From contig CANTFL010001025.1 of the NCBI GenBank assembly GCA_947650285.1, positions 33,438 to 97,437 on the forward strand: DNA of 64,000 bases, in the 5' to 3' direction. Made by a program: the position numbers and the translations under genes. Shown in pieces: positions 32,720 through 44,329 of the stretch. How positions within the stretch are numbered: the stretch's first letter is position 1; every line of letters starts with the position of its first letter. The notes below the pieces were generated by a model. That model had not been told where the DNA came from. It was given only the letters and a program-made list of their open reading frames with translations, and ran no database searches. Source of the stretch: Hyaloperonospora brassicae (lineage: Eukaryota; Oomycota; Peronosporomycetes; Peronosporales; Peronosporaceae).

Positions 32720-34335
32720 AAGGGTCCAGAAGAAGCTGCCGGTCGTGATGTAACAGCTGACAAATGTGCAAGAAGCCTCGGCAACGATCGGGTTCTAGTG
32801 CAGTGCGTGTGGCAGCAGACAATCAGTGCACAGGCCGGTTGAGTGCTACAAGCAGTGGAAGTGATCAATGATCGCAGTCTTTGTCCGTGCTGCAGTGAGT
32901 CATCTAAATGGTGAAGGGGCCGGTTGATGCCGACTACAGGATGATGCACGTCGCACGCTTTGACGACTGGACTGTCTCGATCCGCTTACCGGGGAGAGGC
33001 TAAATACACCTAGCATTATGGCTAAATACACCGCGCGCCTATCCATTATACCTAATGTTTATATGGTAGCAGCGGTGTCACATTCTATCCACGTCAATTC
33101 AAATATTGCAGGATAAACCAAGTAGAATGCACGCGTAGTACAGTCACGTCTATTCAAAAAATCTTTCGTAGGGGTCGGGACACACAGACACGCTTCAATG
33201 AACAGGAGCACCATTTAGTCGGCTGTCTTACAGCATCTGGGAAATCTGTATCGTTACCTGATGAATGCCCAGCGAATGGTAGCGACCGACATACCGCAAC
33301 GTCAAGATACGTATCTTTACCATCAACAACCACGCAGCTGTTGCGATACACAACGACAGGAGGTGACACGTGTGAAAGCAAGCCGTGAGTTTAATACAGA
33401 CAGAAGGAAGGAAGCTGCGAGGACAAGCGGCAGTGAAAAAGGGGCGCAACTGTGCGAACGATCGAACTGTGAGCTTCACTTGTTGCGGCTTGCGGTAGAT
33501 GCAGGCCCTCAATCTGTCATGATGGATGGCGCATGTTACACTAGAAAGATAAAGAGGGCGTTGGCGACACATGTTCCAATCCGTTGCGCACCAAAGGCGA
33601 CGGGAACCTTTGAACACCTCTATGTCTGTTGAGCGGTGCATAAAGTAGTTTCGATGTCGGTATTGTCAAGGACTGAAGTGACATCAGCCAATCTGTCATG
33701 GACAATGTCGACTGACTTCTGCGACGTGAAGTTTCCCGCCTGCCCCTACTCTTAATCCGCCAAAACGAGCGCTAGCCAATCAACTACTGCCAATCAGCTG
33801 CTTGCATTGTATTTGCGTCCAATCAAGCGTGTCTACTTCCCGGTCCAGAACACCAGTCCATCACAAGAACGTCTGTTTCCGTCCGCTGTCTGAGTTACAA
33901 CAGACAGACAGCAGAATTAGACTGACTGGTTGTTGTTGACTCCCTTGCAATTCCACGATGCAGATATTAGTCAACAATTGGGGTATCAATCCATTTACAG
34001 CAGTAGACATACGCCGAGCAAGTACTGTTGTCGGCACCGAGCGCTGAATAACCACAACGACGTGCAACATGGACTGATTTGTTAGCTGCAATGTTGGTTC
34101 TAGCTCAGTTTCGGACCAACACGACTGCTTTACAGTACATGTTGTGGGGCAAATTTGATGGCTTTAGACTGTTGATTCACACAGAGCTGTATACTGAACA
34201 ATAAGATACTAAACTCATCGTGGCCTTTTTGCAAAGAACCCTTTCGGTAGATGTTGCTGCCAATTCAGATGGTATCTTATATACTTTGCGATGGAGTTCA
34301 TCAGCGTAACTCGACACGCAGGTGGTGCTAAGAAA
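32720..34335. other. Gene-poor spacer
   Basis: About 1.6 kb between the thiolase and the RXLR-like gene. Frames on both strands at 33228-33641 overlap and show no family features. I see no gene or repeat array. Confidence 0.5.
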
Positions 34336-34659
34336 CTAACACGAGTCGTCATCGTCGTCGTTTCTCTTGCGGTCGTCACTCGAATCATCATCGTCGTCAT
34401 TTTTCTTGTGGTCGTCACTCGAATCATCGTCGTCGTCATTTTTCTTGTGGTCGTCACTTGAGTCGTCATCGTCATCATCGCCGTGGCCATGCCGTCGCAA
34501 CAACCTCACAGGTGCTTTCTTTCGACTCAAGCCGTCTGTATTGTCTGCCGTAACAACAGTTCCAGTTCTCTGCACAGTGTCACTTGTGTCAGTTTGTGAC
34601 GTCGCCACGTAGACTGCCACCAGTAGGTACAAAAGCACGACGATCCCAAATAACTGCAT
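34336..34659 (-). CDS. Candidate secreted RXLR-like protein with acidic repeats
   Basis: Single-exon frame of 107 codons. Residues 1-22 form a clear signal peptide (hydrophobic FGIVVLLYLLVAVYVA, then a polar cleavage region). A Ser/Thr-rich stretch follows, then RLLR at residues 52-55, immediately followed by a His-Gly step and a run of Asp. From residue 60 the protein is about three and a half copies of a 13-residue unit, NDDDDDSSDDHKK, ending in Cys. Position and order (signal peptide, RxLR within 60 residues, acidic tract) fit the oomycete host-translocated RXLR layout, with poly-Asp in place of dEER. There is no WY domain. It could equally be a secreted acidic repeat protein in which RLLR is fortuitous. 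Confidence 0.6.
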   Translation of the reverse strand: MQLFGIVVLLYLLVAVYVATSQTDTSDTVQRTGTVVTADNTDGLSRKKAPVRLLRRHGHGDDDDDDSSDDHKKNDDDDDSSDDHKKNDDDDDSSDDRKRNDDDDDSC

Positions 34660-35069
34660 GTCGGTTGGACAAAGCGCTGTTCAGCGTTCAGGATATTCAG
34701 TAATGCAAACTCAACGGACTGGATTCAACACAACAGCAAGGACAATTGCTTCTTTCGTTCCGAGTCACGAGCACTTCAAATGTCCATTACTTTCTAGCAA
34801 TCAATCAGTACCAGACGGCTCAACGTCGCAATGATGTCAAACGTAATCACACGCACGCTGGTCAAGAGAAAAAGAAACGCAATAAGCATTGAACACGACC
34901 ACACTCGTACCACTTCTGATGCTCTAGACAGCAAATGCTTGTCAGCATAATAAGCAGAAAAGTCCTTACCTCGAGACAAAGAGTGAAAGGCCGTGCGCTA
35001 ATGCAATGTACCTGATTTCTCAAACCCACCACCTACCACCTTTAGCGCGGCGATCGTCCCTAGCTGAGT
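34660..35069. other. Spacer upstream of RXLR-like gene
   Basis: About 410 bp containing the putative promoter of the RXLR-like gene and the 3' flank of the U1-70K gene. No other feature is seen. Confidence 0.5.
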
Positions 35070-36047
35070 TCAATACCTACGCGAGGCATCGCGACTACGG
35101 TGGCCACGGTCGCGACCGCGGTCTCGATCACGACTGCGATCACGGTCACGACTGCGATCACGGTCACGACTGCGGTCACGACCACGTCGCCGGTCCGGGG
35201 ATCGCGATCTGGATCGAGATCGACGTCGTTCCCGATGGTCGCCACCGCGTCCACGGCTCCGACTACTCTCCCGTGCAGGTTCGCGCGCTCCGTATCGATC
35301 CAACCGGGACGCTCCGACCTCTCGCGTCGCACCTACCTGAAACTGTCCGATCGCTTCCCTTCCCGAGTACTTGACGTTGACATCAGCTCCTCCTTTGCGC
35401 GTTTCACCAATACCACCGCCAAACTTGCGAGGGAGCCAGTCCCGCACCGTGCGTCCTCGCTCAACATCCACGACAACGCGTCGCCCATCAATTTTCTTAC
35501 CATCGGCGTACTTGTACGCTGCCTTCATGTCTGCTTCCTTGTCATACTCGACAAAGCCGTAGCCACGGGACTTGCCGTCCGGGTCTTCCACGAGGCGCAC
35601 GCGCTTCACCGGTCCGTACTGCTCAAACTCCTGTCGCAGCTGCTGCTCTGTCGTCTCGTAGCTAATGCGACCGACAAACAGCGTCTTGTACGCGTCCTCG
35701 GTCTTTCTCGGATCCTCCGCGTTCGGGTCGTGCTTGGCTCGATCTTGCAGCATCTTGGCGTCATTGGCCGCCATCTTCTCCTGTCGACGCCGATCGCGGC
35801 GCTCTTTCGGCGTCTCTTGCACCTCTCGAAGCGGCGGTTTCTCTGCCTCAAAGGCGTCCGCAAAGCCAGCGAGTCCCGTGTACGGCGGCATCTTGCGCTT
35901 CACGAGACGTGGGAGGTGCTCGAGCGGCGCGTTGGGCTCGAACAGAACCTTCAGGTGCGTCGGCAGGTGCATGATCGCGGGCCCCATGCCACTCGAGCTC
36001 ATTTGGCCCTTGGGCGTCATCTTGCGGTGGGCATTCGGATTGCTCAT
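35070..36047 (-). CDS. SNRNP70: U1 small nuclear ribonucleoprotein 70 kDa (U1-70K)
   Basis: Single-exon gene of 325 codons. The N-terminal region (HLPTHLKVLFEPNAPLEHLP, then KRKMPPYTGLAGF and DPRKTEDAYKTLFVGRISYE) is the conserved U1-70K block that contacts the Sm core and U1-C. One RRM spans about residues 117-195 with RNP2 LFVGRISY and RNP1 SRGYGFVEY, which binds U1 snRNA stem-loop I. The C-terminus is an Arg-Asp/Arg-Ser tail with an 18-bp DNA period around 35110-35180 encoding RDRDRS-type repeats. It acts in 5' splice-site recognition. Length is shorter than human but typical of protists. It is divergent from the UGGT gene, with 350 bp between starts. Confidence 0.95.
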   Translation of the reverse strand: MSNPNAHRKMTPKGQMSSSGMGPAIMHLPTHLKVLFEPNAPLEHLPRLVKRKMPPYTGLAGFADAFEAEKPPLREVQETPKERRDRRRQEKMAANDAKMLQDRAKHDPNAEDPRKTEDAYKTLFVGRISYETTEQQLRQEFEQYGPVKRVRLVEDPDGKSRGYGFVEYDKEADMKAAYKYADGKKIDGRRVVVDVERGRTVRDWLPRKFGGGIGETRKGGADVNVKYSGREAIGQFQVGATREVGASRLDRYGAREPARESSRSRGRGGDHRERRRSRSRSRSPDRRRGRDRSRDRDRSRDRDRSRDRDRGRDRGHRSRDASRRY

Positions 36048-36396
36048 GGTCGATGCAGGCCGCTAAGCGATCGGTAGAAAGGAGCGCGTGGTACCAACGG
36101 GTACGCAAGACGCTGTTGAAGCAGATCGCGGCGACAAGAGGGCTCGACAGTGGCTCGGGGGACGAGGAGACAGGGCCGACACTAGCGACGGACCCGAGCA
36201 CGCGCTCGATCTCGGAACTGGCGAGTGGAGCGGGAATGGTATGCAAAGTGAGAGGTAGGGGGCGATGTATGCTGTACGAGAGGTGGCGAGGGGGGTCTAC
36301 CGTGGCCGCTACAACAAACAGCGGATTACGACAGTGCGTAACGCCCACCCGTCCACGTGGATACCGACGCTCGTCACGCAGATCTCAACAAGACGG
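36048..36396. promoter_or_regulatory. Divergent promoter, U1-70K / UGGT
   Basis: 349 bp between divergent starts with only short fortuitous frames. Promoters of both genes must lie here. Confidence 0.5.
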
Positions 36397-39300
36397 ATGC
36401 GGCGCACGACGTGGCTGAGCACTGGCGTGGCCGCGCTCGTGGGGACAGCGCAGCCCTTGCTAGCGTCGGCACGAGGGGTGCACGTGAACCTGACCGCCAG
36501 CTGGCCCAGCTCGCCGTCGTTCCCGCTGCTGGAGACAAGGCACGCACGAGAAACACTTTATAGAAAGCAGCGGCGGTGTGGACTGCTTTTTCGTTTTACT
36601 AATCAGTGTGTACAAAACACTTTTTGTCTGTCTGTCTGTCTGTGGTGCAGCGAGTTCCTAGCCGAGGAGAATCCACTGTACTTCTGGCAGTTTCTGGACG
36701 AGATTGAACCGCGTGCGTCGTACGTGAAGCTCATTGGCGACAATGTGGACGAGCTGGGGACGCTCGCCGTGGCGGTCGCTGAGGCCATTGCTCCGGGCTC
36801 CAAAAATGTAACGTAGAGGCAACCGCTTTTTGTGTACACTATATACGTGTGTGTAGGGGAGGGCTCTTGCTGATGCTGTGCGTGCACTTTTGCTGGTATG
36901 GTGGCAGATCTTGGAGGTGATGCTGGCGACGCGCACGTACTCGGTGAAAGTGGAGACGTTTCGTCAATTGGGACTGGATTCAGGTGCTCGTCCGTGTGGA
37001 GCGGACGCAGACACGTGGGCAGTGTTCTACCAGGAACCGCACTGCGTTGAGTCTGTGGCCTGCTCTTTGGAAGAGCTCGAGGCGATTCTACATGGCGAAA
37101 AGCAAGAGTCGAACAATCAAGCGTGTGTTGCCACTGGTGCGAATGATGTCGAACTGCCGGTGGACCATAAGTATCCGTACATTGCGTCAGACAAGAAGGC
37201 GCCCGTGTCGGCAATTCTCTATGGTCTCGTAGGCACGGAGAAATTCCATAACTTCCATGGAAAATTGATCAAGCAAGCACAAATGAGCAAGATCCAGTAC
37301 ATGGTGCGTCATTATCCGCGTGACTCGCCGTTGGAGACATTGCTGCAAGGATACGGTGTAGCACTGGATGTCAAGAATATGGAGTACAAGACCATTGATG
37401 ATTCGAGAAAGATCGAAGACGATGACGAGGTTCGTGTCGGCGAAGGAGACAACGAGGAGGGAAACGAGAAGGAAGACGACGTTGACGACGAAGAGGTTGA
37501 CGGTTTTTTGTTCAAGCTTCTGATGGCTCGCCACAAAGCCATTGCTGATGATTTGAAACAGTTCTACGACATTTTGGTCAAGAAGGCAGACGGCGAACAG
37601 GAACAGGAGTTGAAGGCCTGGCATTTGAAGGATCTGGGTGCAAGTGCTGTGCGTGCGATAGGGGATGCTAAGAATCCGCTGAAGATGCTCGAAACCCTTT
37701 CACAAGACTTTCCTCTGCAAGCGAAAAAGCTTGCGTTCTCGCGGAAGTCAATTTCGACACAGCTTCGGGAAGAGATCTCCTCCACACGTATGCAAGTCGC
37801 ACGCAACGGGCTTACAAACATGTTCATCATGAACGGTATTGCGGTAGACCCGATGGAGCGCTCGTTCAACGTGTTCGACTTCATGAAGACGCTGAAGGAT
37901 GAGTGGTCTGTGGCCAAGCAACTTGGCCGTTTGCGCCTGAACCAAATGGAGATGGAAGAAATGCTGACGAATGTGCGTGAAACAAGCCAAGCACGACCTG
38001 TAGTTCGTATCCACATGCGTGGATCCACGGGCGGCACGACTCCCTTGTACCTGAACAACATAGAGACTGATGAAGACTATGCCGATTGGCCGCGCGATGT
38101 AAGCACGCTCCGACGGCCCGCCTGGAATCTCATTTTCGTTCGTAAGAACATGTACGAATGCGTACTTGTTCTTGATCCGCTAACAGGTCTAGGCCGTGCA
38201 GCGCTGTCCCACGTTGGCTATATGCGCATGCGTGGCGCACCTGTGCAATGGGCTCTCCTCATATCTTCGAAGGAGCTCATAGCAAGCAGAACACCCGATG
38301 ATCGCCGAACATTGCTGGAGCAGTACAAAGCGTTCAAGGCGACAGAAAAGGCAACACCCTGGCATTTCGCGAAGCTGTTGATGCTGGCTCAGTCTAAGGA
38401 TGCGGCTAAACCTGAGATCCGTGGCGAAGAAAACGAGAACTCACAGACTGAAAACGAGATCGCGAACGAAACAGAAGAAAACACCGAACGCTCTACAAAG
38501 TATGCCGCGGCGTATATGCAGCGGGTTGCTCAAACTGAAAGCCCTGACGTTCTTGTTGAAAAGCTGATAGATGCCTACGCCGAAGCCACTGCCAACATCG
38601 GGACGTATGAAATAAACGAAGAGGAGGCGTTGGCGTGCCTTAGGAGCGACCAGTTTGACAACGAGGTGCTAGCCATGACCGAGTTCGTACACGCGAAGCG
38701 CGTGCCGTTGGGTTCATTCGTGTTTAATGGCGTGGTCCACAACGACCTGGACATTCAGCAGTCTACGATGGCCAACTTCGGCCGCGACCAGCCACTGTAT
38801 GTTGGCATGGCTCACCGAGGCATGCTGGACGACGACATGGATCTTATTGAGGAGCTTATGACGACTCAAGACGCATATCCAGTTTACTCGTCAATTTTTG
38901 AAGGTTCGGAGCGTGGACACCCAGGGGGCGTTGAAACGGGCGCGCAACAGCATCTTTTTGCTGACGACGTAACGGGCCGGCTTGAGGTATTAGCTCGGTC
39001 TGCTATCTCGTACCTGCACGCGCCTGGTTCTAGATCTGTGCCGAAAAAGCAGACCATCATATTTCTAGTAGACCTGGACAATAAGCGGGACGTCGGTCAT
39101 GCTTATCGACTCGTGAAGGCTGTACTTGAAGATTCCAAGCAGTCTCTCCGTGTTGGCATCGTGCCTCGATTGAACGGCGATGGCAAGGGCCGACAAATGA
39201 GCGACACAGGGAAGCTTACTGCTGCCGTTCTTGCCGCAGTGGGCAACTCGGATTGTGAAGCTTACCTCAAGTTCATTCTGCAAGCACTGAACTGTGTTGA

Positions 39301-41608
39301 GAAGCAGATGACTGCTGATGCGATGCGGAATGAACTCCTTGACGTTTGGAAAGCGACGAGGGAAGAAGATGGTAGCAAGGATGTGGTGCATGATAAGGTC
39401 CTGGTGCTCTTGAACGGTACGATAGGCAGGTGGCTGACCACGAAGCAGCGCGAGGTACTTTCGCGATTTGGCGACCTCTTGCACTCACGGTTTCCACCTG
39501 CATTCGAGGTAAACCTCGAGGAGGGTTCTCCTACGATTGCTCTTCCGCACTTGTTTATCAACGGAAAGCAAGTGAGCCTCCCATCTGAGTCATTGTCGGA
39601 TGCAGACGTGGCAACTATGGTGGATTTTGACCTCAAGTACCGCTCTGAGCCCGTGGCCAAGGCACTTCTCAAGCATACTGCCAGGATGACGATCAAAGCT
39701 GCTGACAAACTGAGTTTCGATATCACGAAAACGATCGGCATCGTTGACAAGTACGTGGAGACCCAGAGAGTGTCGCGCCTGACGATCGACGAGAATTCTC
39801 TGAACACCTTCCGGCTTCCTGGAGACCCATTCCTTCACGTTGCAGCCTATGTTGATCCGCTGTCCGAGGGAGCACAGATGATCAGCTCTATGCTCCGGAT
39901 GCTGCACTCACAGTTGAATGCCACTATCGAGCTGGTGTTGATACCTGCAGACGAGTACACCGAATTCCCGCTGAAACGCTTCTATCGATACTTGTTTGAA
40001 AAGAGGCCATCGCTAGCTGCGACAAGCGTCGAGTTTCGCAAATTGCCTGTCCAACCAATCTTCACCATGAAGATTGACACCCCTGAGGCCTGGAATGTCC
40101 AGACCCTGTACGCGGGTGACGACTTGGACAACTTGAGGGTAGACCCTGAAAGTTTGACAGCGGTGAAATCTACGACCAGGGCAGTGTTTCGATTGGAGAG
40201 CCTGTTGGTGTATGGCCAGTGCCGTGATAAGACCTTCAACATGTATGCACCCCCAAACGGCCTGCAATTGGTTCTCGAGCGTGAAGCTGGCGCTCAGCTG
40301 CTGCACCGCGACACCGTTGTCATGAAGAACTTGGGATACTTCCAGCTTCAGGCGACGCCCGGCGTTTGGTCCTTGCGCCTGGCAAAGGGCAGAGCCGCGG
40401 CTCTTTTCGACATTATTGACCCGCACACAGATCTCCCTTTGGAGGCCCACCCCGTCATTGTTTACGATTTTGGCTCTCACATTGTCCAGCTGCTGGTTCG
40501 TAAAAAAAGTGGCATGGAGCGCGACGAGTTGCTGCAGGTGGACGAGAACGCAGTTGCGGCAGGCAAACCAGATGCTGAGCCGACCGACAACGATGAAGGA
40601 GCTCTTCGCTCGTACTGGAACTCGATGCTGAACATGATGGGCAAGAATGGCAACGAGTTGGACGAGAAGCGTCAAGCTGCGGACGATAAGACCAATCTGG
40701 CAGAGGTTATCGATGCAGGTAACGCCCGCGCTCGACTAACCGAGCGCAGCGGAGAGACCATTCACGTGTTTTCGGTGGCGTCCGGTTATCTGTACGAACG
40801 CTTCGTTAAGATCATGATGTTGAGCGTTCTCAAGCGCACCAATAATCCGGTGACATTCTGGCTGCTTGAGAACTTCTTATCGCCTGACTTCAAAGCGTCG
40901 ATTCCAGTGCTGCGTGAGCAGTTCGGCATGGACATTCGCCTTGTTACTTACAAGTGGCCCAATTGGCTTCGTCAGCAGACGGAGAAGCAGCGCATCATCT
41001 GGGGGTACAAGATTCTTTTCCTGGACGTGCTGTTTCCGCTAGGCGTGCAAAAGGTCATTTATGTCGATGCTGATCAAGTGGTGCGTGCTGACCTGAAGGA
41101 ACTGTTGGAGCTCGATATGGAAGGGAAGCCCTACGGCTACACGCCATTCTGTGGCTCTCGCAACGTCGGCTTTCAATTTTGGCGTCAAGGCTACTGGAAA
41201 GATCACTTGCGTGGCAAGCCATACCACATCAGCGCCCTATATGTGGTTGACCTGGCGGTCTTCCGCCGGATGGCTGCGGGTGACATTTTGCGTGCGACTT
41301 ACAGCCAGTTGAGTGCCGATCCGAACTCACTGGCCAACCTGGACCAGGACTTGCCGAACTATGTGCAAAGCCAGATCCCCATTTTCTCGTTGCCACAGGA
41401 GTGGCTCTGGTGTGAATCGTGGTGCAGCGACGAGACCAAGGCCGCGGCCAAGACGATTGACTTGTGCAACAATCCGAAACACAAGGAGCCGAAGCTGGAT
41501 ATGGCCAAGCGTATTATCGCTGGCGAGCTCTTCAACGAGTCATGGATTGAGCTTGACCAAGAGATCAAGGACACGGAGGCACAACACGCTGCGCGGTCGG
41601 CAATGTAG
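36397..41608 (+). CDS. UDP-glucose:glycoprotein glucosyltransferase (UGGT)
   Basis: Three exons (36397-36539, 36651-36807, 36908-41608), about 1,666 residues. UGGT re-glucosylates misfolded N-glycoproteins in the ER lumen, feeding the calnexin cycle. A signal peptide (WLSTGVAALVGTAQPLLASA) is followed by VNLTASWPSSPSFPLLET-SEFLAEE, the conserved UGGT start. Large thioredoxin-like and beta regions follow, and then the GT24 catalytic domain (from about residue 1380): HVFSVASGYLYERFVKIMM, KVIYVDADQVVRADL with the DxD motif (about 1487), YGYTPFC, LDQDLPN and PQEWLWCESWC. Intron 1 appears to be GC-AG (AG|GCACGC), needed to keep SEFLAEE in frame, and its polypyrimidine tract is a TCTG array. The C-terminus ends RSAM with no KDEL-like retrieval signal. 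The gene is otherwise intact. Confidence 0.95.
36625..36644. repeat. (TCTG)n in UGGT intron 1
   Basis: Four to five TCTG units immediately precede the TGTGGTGCAG acceptor and so serve as its polypyrimidine tract. Confidence 0.8.
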
Positions 41609-41741
41609 GTGGCGAAGACTCGAGTGGGTAGGGCGTAGCATGCGTTCGCTTGGACGGGGGAGGGGAAGGCGTAACCTGCCATTGTGAATCGGAGCTGCTT
41701 GCAACTACATCATGTGCTATGCCTCTCGTTATGTTCTTATG

Positions 41742-42767
41742 TCAGCTGAGACTCTGGCGAGATCGCTCCTGCGGTGTTATATACCGCGTGCAGCTCAGCA
41801 CGCGGATGCACTCGTGCAGCGTTGTGAACTCGATCAGCACGTTATCAAAGCGGCATTGGAACTGCTGCGTCTCTGCAGCTTGTCCGCGTCCCTGGTGCAC
41901 ACTGCGGATGTCCAAGACAAGCATCTGCTCAATGGCAGCCTTCAGGTCCGCTACGTCGGAGTAAAACGACGACAACTTGGCCTCGACAAGGTCGGTCAAT
42001 GACGCCATTGCATCCCGTGAGAACTCGACAGGTCTGGCCCTCACGTCCGTGTCTGCTGCCACCCAGTCAGGCACAACGTGCGCCGATACGCAATCGGCAG
42101 GCACGTATGGCTTCACGTCCAGCACGGGCGTGCCATGCACGAGGTCGTGGCCACTGATCTCAATGCACCGATCATGCACAGCTTCGATCTTGACGACCGA
42201 GAGACCGACTGCGTTTGGCCGATGCGGCGTGCGCGTGGAGAAGAGCCCGACCTTCTTGCCCCCAAGTCGTGGAGGAGCGATCTTGGCTGGGAACGTCGAC
42301 TTGGACGCGCGCTTGGTCAAGTTTGTGTTCTCGTGGAAGACAAACAGCACCCACAGGTGACTAAAGTGCTCCAGACACTCGAGCGATGCCGGTGGGATAC
42401 TCGTGTTGAACTGGATACGCGCCCGGGCGTTCGCCACGAGACCCCCTTGTCGCGGAGTGCCCCGTCGATCAGCGAAACACGAGTCCGTGTACGCAATGGC
42501 CTCGAGCGAGTACCCCGTTGCCTGCTGTTGCTGCTGCAGAGCTTCCCGTGCTTCTCGCTCGGCAGTGGTCCGGCCACTTCGTTCCTGCGTCCGCAGCTGC
42601 TTCTGGCGCTCGATCTCGTGCTCCAACGCGGCGACGACCAGTGGATCGTCCGAGCGCAGTTGGCGTTGCTCCAGCACGTAGTTCTTTCCCACCCAAGCGC
42701 CCACTGTTGCGCACAGAGCGCCCCACGTCACGAGCGCGGTCGCTGCTGTCCATTGAATGGTAGCCAT
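41742..42767 (-). CDS. TRMO: tRNA (adenine(37)-N6)-methyltransferase, TrmO-like
   Basis: Single-exon gene of 341 codons. Residues ~7-27 are hydrophobic (membrane anchor or organellar targeting), followed by a charged helix rich in Glu/Gln. From about residue 85 it has the TrmO/YaeB fold: IAYTDSCFADRRGTPRQGGL, LEHFSHLWVLFVFHEN, and KKVGLFSTRTPHRPNAVGLS (SAM and active-site loop). It continues with SGHDLVHGTPVLDVKPYVP. TrmO methylates t6A at position 37 of tRNA-Thr(GGU) using SAM. All the conserved blocks are present, so it should be functional. The C-terminal extension beyond the core is unassigned. It converges with UGGT, 133 bp apart. Confidence 0.93.
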   Translation of the reverse strand: MATIQWTAATALVTWGALCATVGAWVGKNYVLEQRQLRSDDPLVVAALEHEIERQKQLRTQERSGRTTAEREAREALQQQQQATGYSLEAIAYTDSCFADRRGTPRQGGLVANARARIQFNTSIPPASLECLEHFSHLWVLFVFHENTNLTKRASKSTFPAKIAPPRLGGKKVGLFSTRTPHRPNAVGLSVVKIEAVHDRCIEISGHDLVHGTPVLDVKPYVPADCVSAHVVPDWVAADTDVRARPVEFSRDAMASLTDLVEAKLSSFYSDVADLKAAIEQMLVLDIRSVHQGRGQAAETQQFQCRFDNVLIEFTTLHECIRVLSCTRYITPQERSRQSLS

Positions 42768-44329
42768 GGCATTTGATGACTAACTGGAGGCGGGTCAGTG
42801 GCATGGGATGCGTTTATGGAGGTTTGTCTCGGACGACAGCGGCGTCATGTGGCACGCACTTACTTTATAGGGATACCGGTTTTGAGATTTACTCCTTACT
42901 TTAGTGCCACTGGTCTCGCGTTTTTCGTTACTTCTGCGACTTTTAAATGACTGATTATGACACGTGCTAATTCTATTGATCAGTTTCTACGCTTTGGAAC
43001 GCGGCTGGTCGTCAGCTTACATGGACACAGTTGGCAGTGCGTTTGCACAGGGACTTGTGGTCGTGATGGAGCGTCAACGATGGACTGGAAGGAAAAGTGA
43101 CCACTGCCTGGATACAGCAACGACCACAAGCAGTCGCGAACGAATGAACAATGTCTGATGTATCGGATGCAATCAGCACTCGCAGATTGGAACCGGCTGG
43201 CCACACGTGATGACGCACGAGTCTCATCCGCGTTCGGCTGCCCCACTTGCACATCTGCTTCCCAGTCGTGTGTAAAACGTTGTCATCTCGCTAGGCTTCG
43301 ACCCGAACATGCCTTGCGTCAAAGCGTGCAAGTCATGATTATGGTATTGTCATGTATCAACCTACTGAAGACCTGATCCGTACCAAGAAAAAGGTATAAG
43401 CATATCACGGCAAAACAGTGACCGAGTCGGTCTTGTGGTCTACTTTGGTTTCGTGTTGGACTGCTATGTACAGCTCGTAGATGCTCACTTGCCGTCGTTC
43501 CAAGCTCCTTCCGCGAACACGCCGAGACGATTCGGTGCTTTATCGTTCAGCATGCAATAGCACTGGCGTAGGCAGTTATGCTTTTCGGCTAGACGGTGGT
43601 CCAGTCCTTTGTAACATGTCTACGTAACGACTTGCACGCCGCGCAATACCAATGCAACGAACACGCCAACGACGATCTGGTCACGCGTTCGACAACCATT
43701 TCCCGCCATTCTTCTGCAACAATTACGACAAATGCAGCATGTACAGTCCAGCCACGATCGTTGCAAAAGTCGTACGCTCTTTTTATAAAGCTGACGTTGC
43801 AGAAGTAAGTGCACGTGCGCACAAAGGCGTGAACGGTGTAAGTAATTGGGCCCATCTCATCCAGGAACTTGCGATTGTCGACGACGACTGCCAGACCCTA
43901 ATTGACGCACCTGTCGTGCGATTAGAGACCGTCACTGCCCGACCGCTCGACTATAAAAAGACCGGCGTCTGCAATCGTCCAACAACCCTTTGGCTCACGC
44001 ACCGGTCGTCTCGATCGCCTGCTAAAGCCCTTCATACGTTTCGTCCACGTACCTTCGTGCAACAGCAGGAGACCCCGACTTTTTCTGTCGCGGACCAAAA
44101 GCCCCGTCTCTATTTGTGTCGAACCTATAAACAACGCGCCGTGAAAGGTCATTCCTTTCTTGAGACCGTAGAAAAAAACTGCACTGACATTCCGATCGTC
44201 CGTCACGTCCTCAGACGCTGCGACGTCACGCTCGACACGCGCCATATACAGTAAACAACACGTGCAATTACGACACAACGCAGCAAACGGCTGCAAATTG
44301 CTGTCGGACGTTCGACTGTCACGCGCGCG
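42768..44329. other. Spacer with an unassigned 200-codon frame
   Basis: About 1.56 kb. The only long frame is 43652-44254 on the + strand (see separate entry). It overlaps a minus-strand frame of 149 codons (43922-44371), so neither can be trusted on length alone. Confidence 0.45.
43652..44254 (+). CDS. Hypothetical protein, coding status doubtful
   Basis: A 200-codon frame with basic, Thr/Val-rich composition and no signal peptide or recognised domain. It ends 75 bp before the start of the hydrolase-like gene and could simply be that gene's 5' flank. A competing minus-strand frame overlaps most of it. Confidence 0.22.
   Translation: MQRTRQRRSGHAFDNHFPPFFCNNYDKCSMYSPATIVAKVVRSFYKADVAEVSARAHKGVNGVSNWAHLIQELAIVDDDCQTLIDAPVVRLETVTARPLDYKKTGVCNRPTTLWLTHRSSRSPAKALHTFRPRTFVQQQETPTFSVADQKPRLYLCRTYKQRAVKGHSFLETVEKNCTDIPIVRHVLRRCDVTLDTRHIQ

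Noticed and set aside
35100..36077. 325-codon + strand frame opposite U1-70K
   Set aside because: Antisense shadow; the minus strand carries clear RNP1/RNP2 motifs and the U1-70K N-terminal block.
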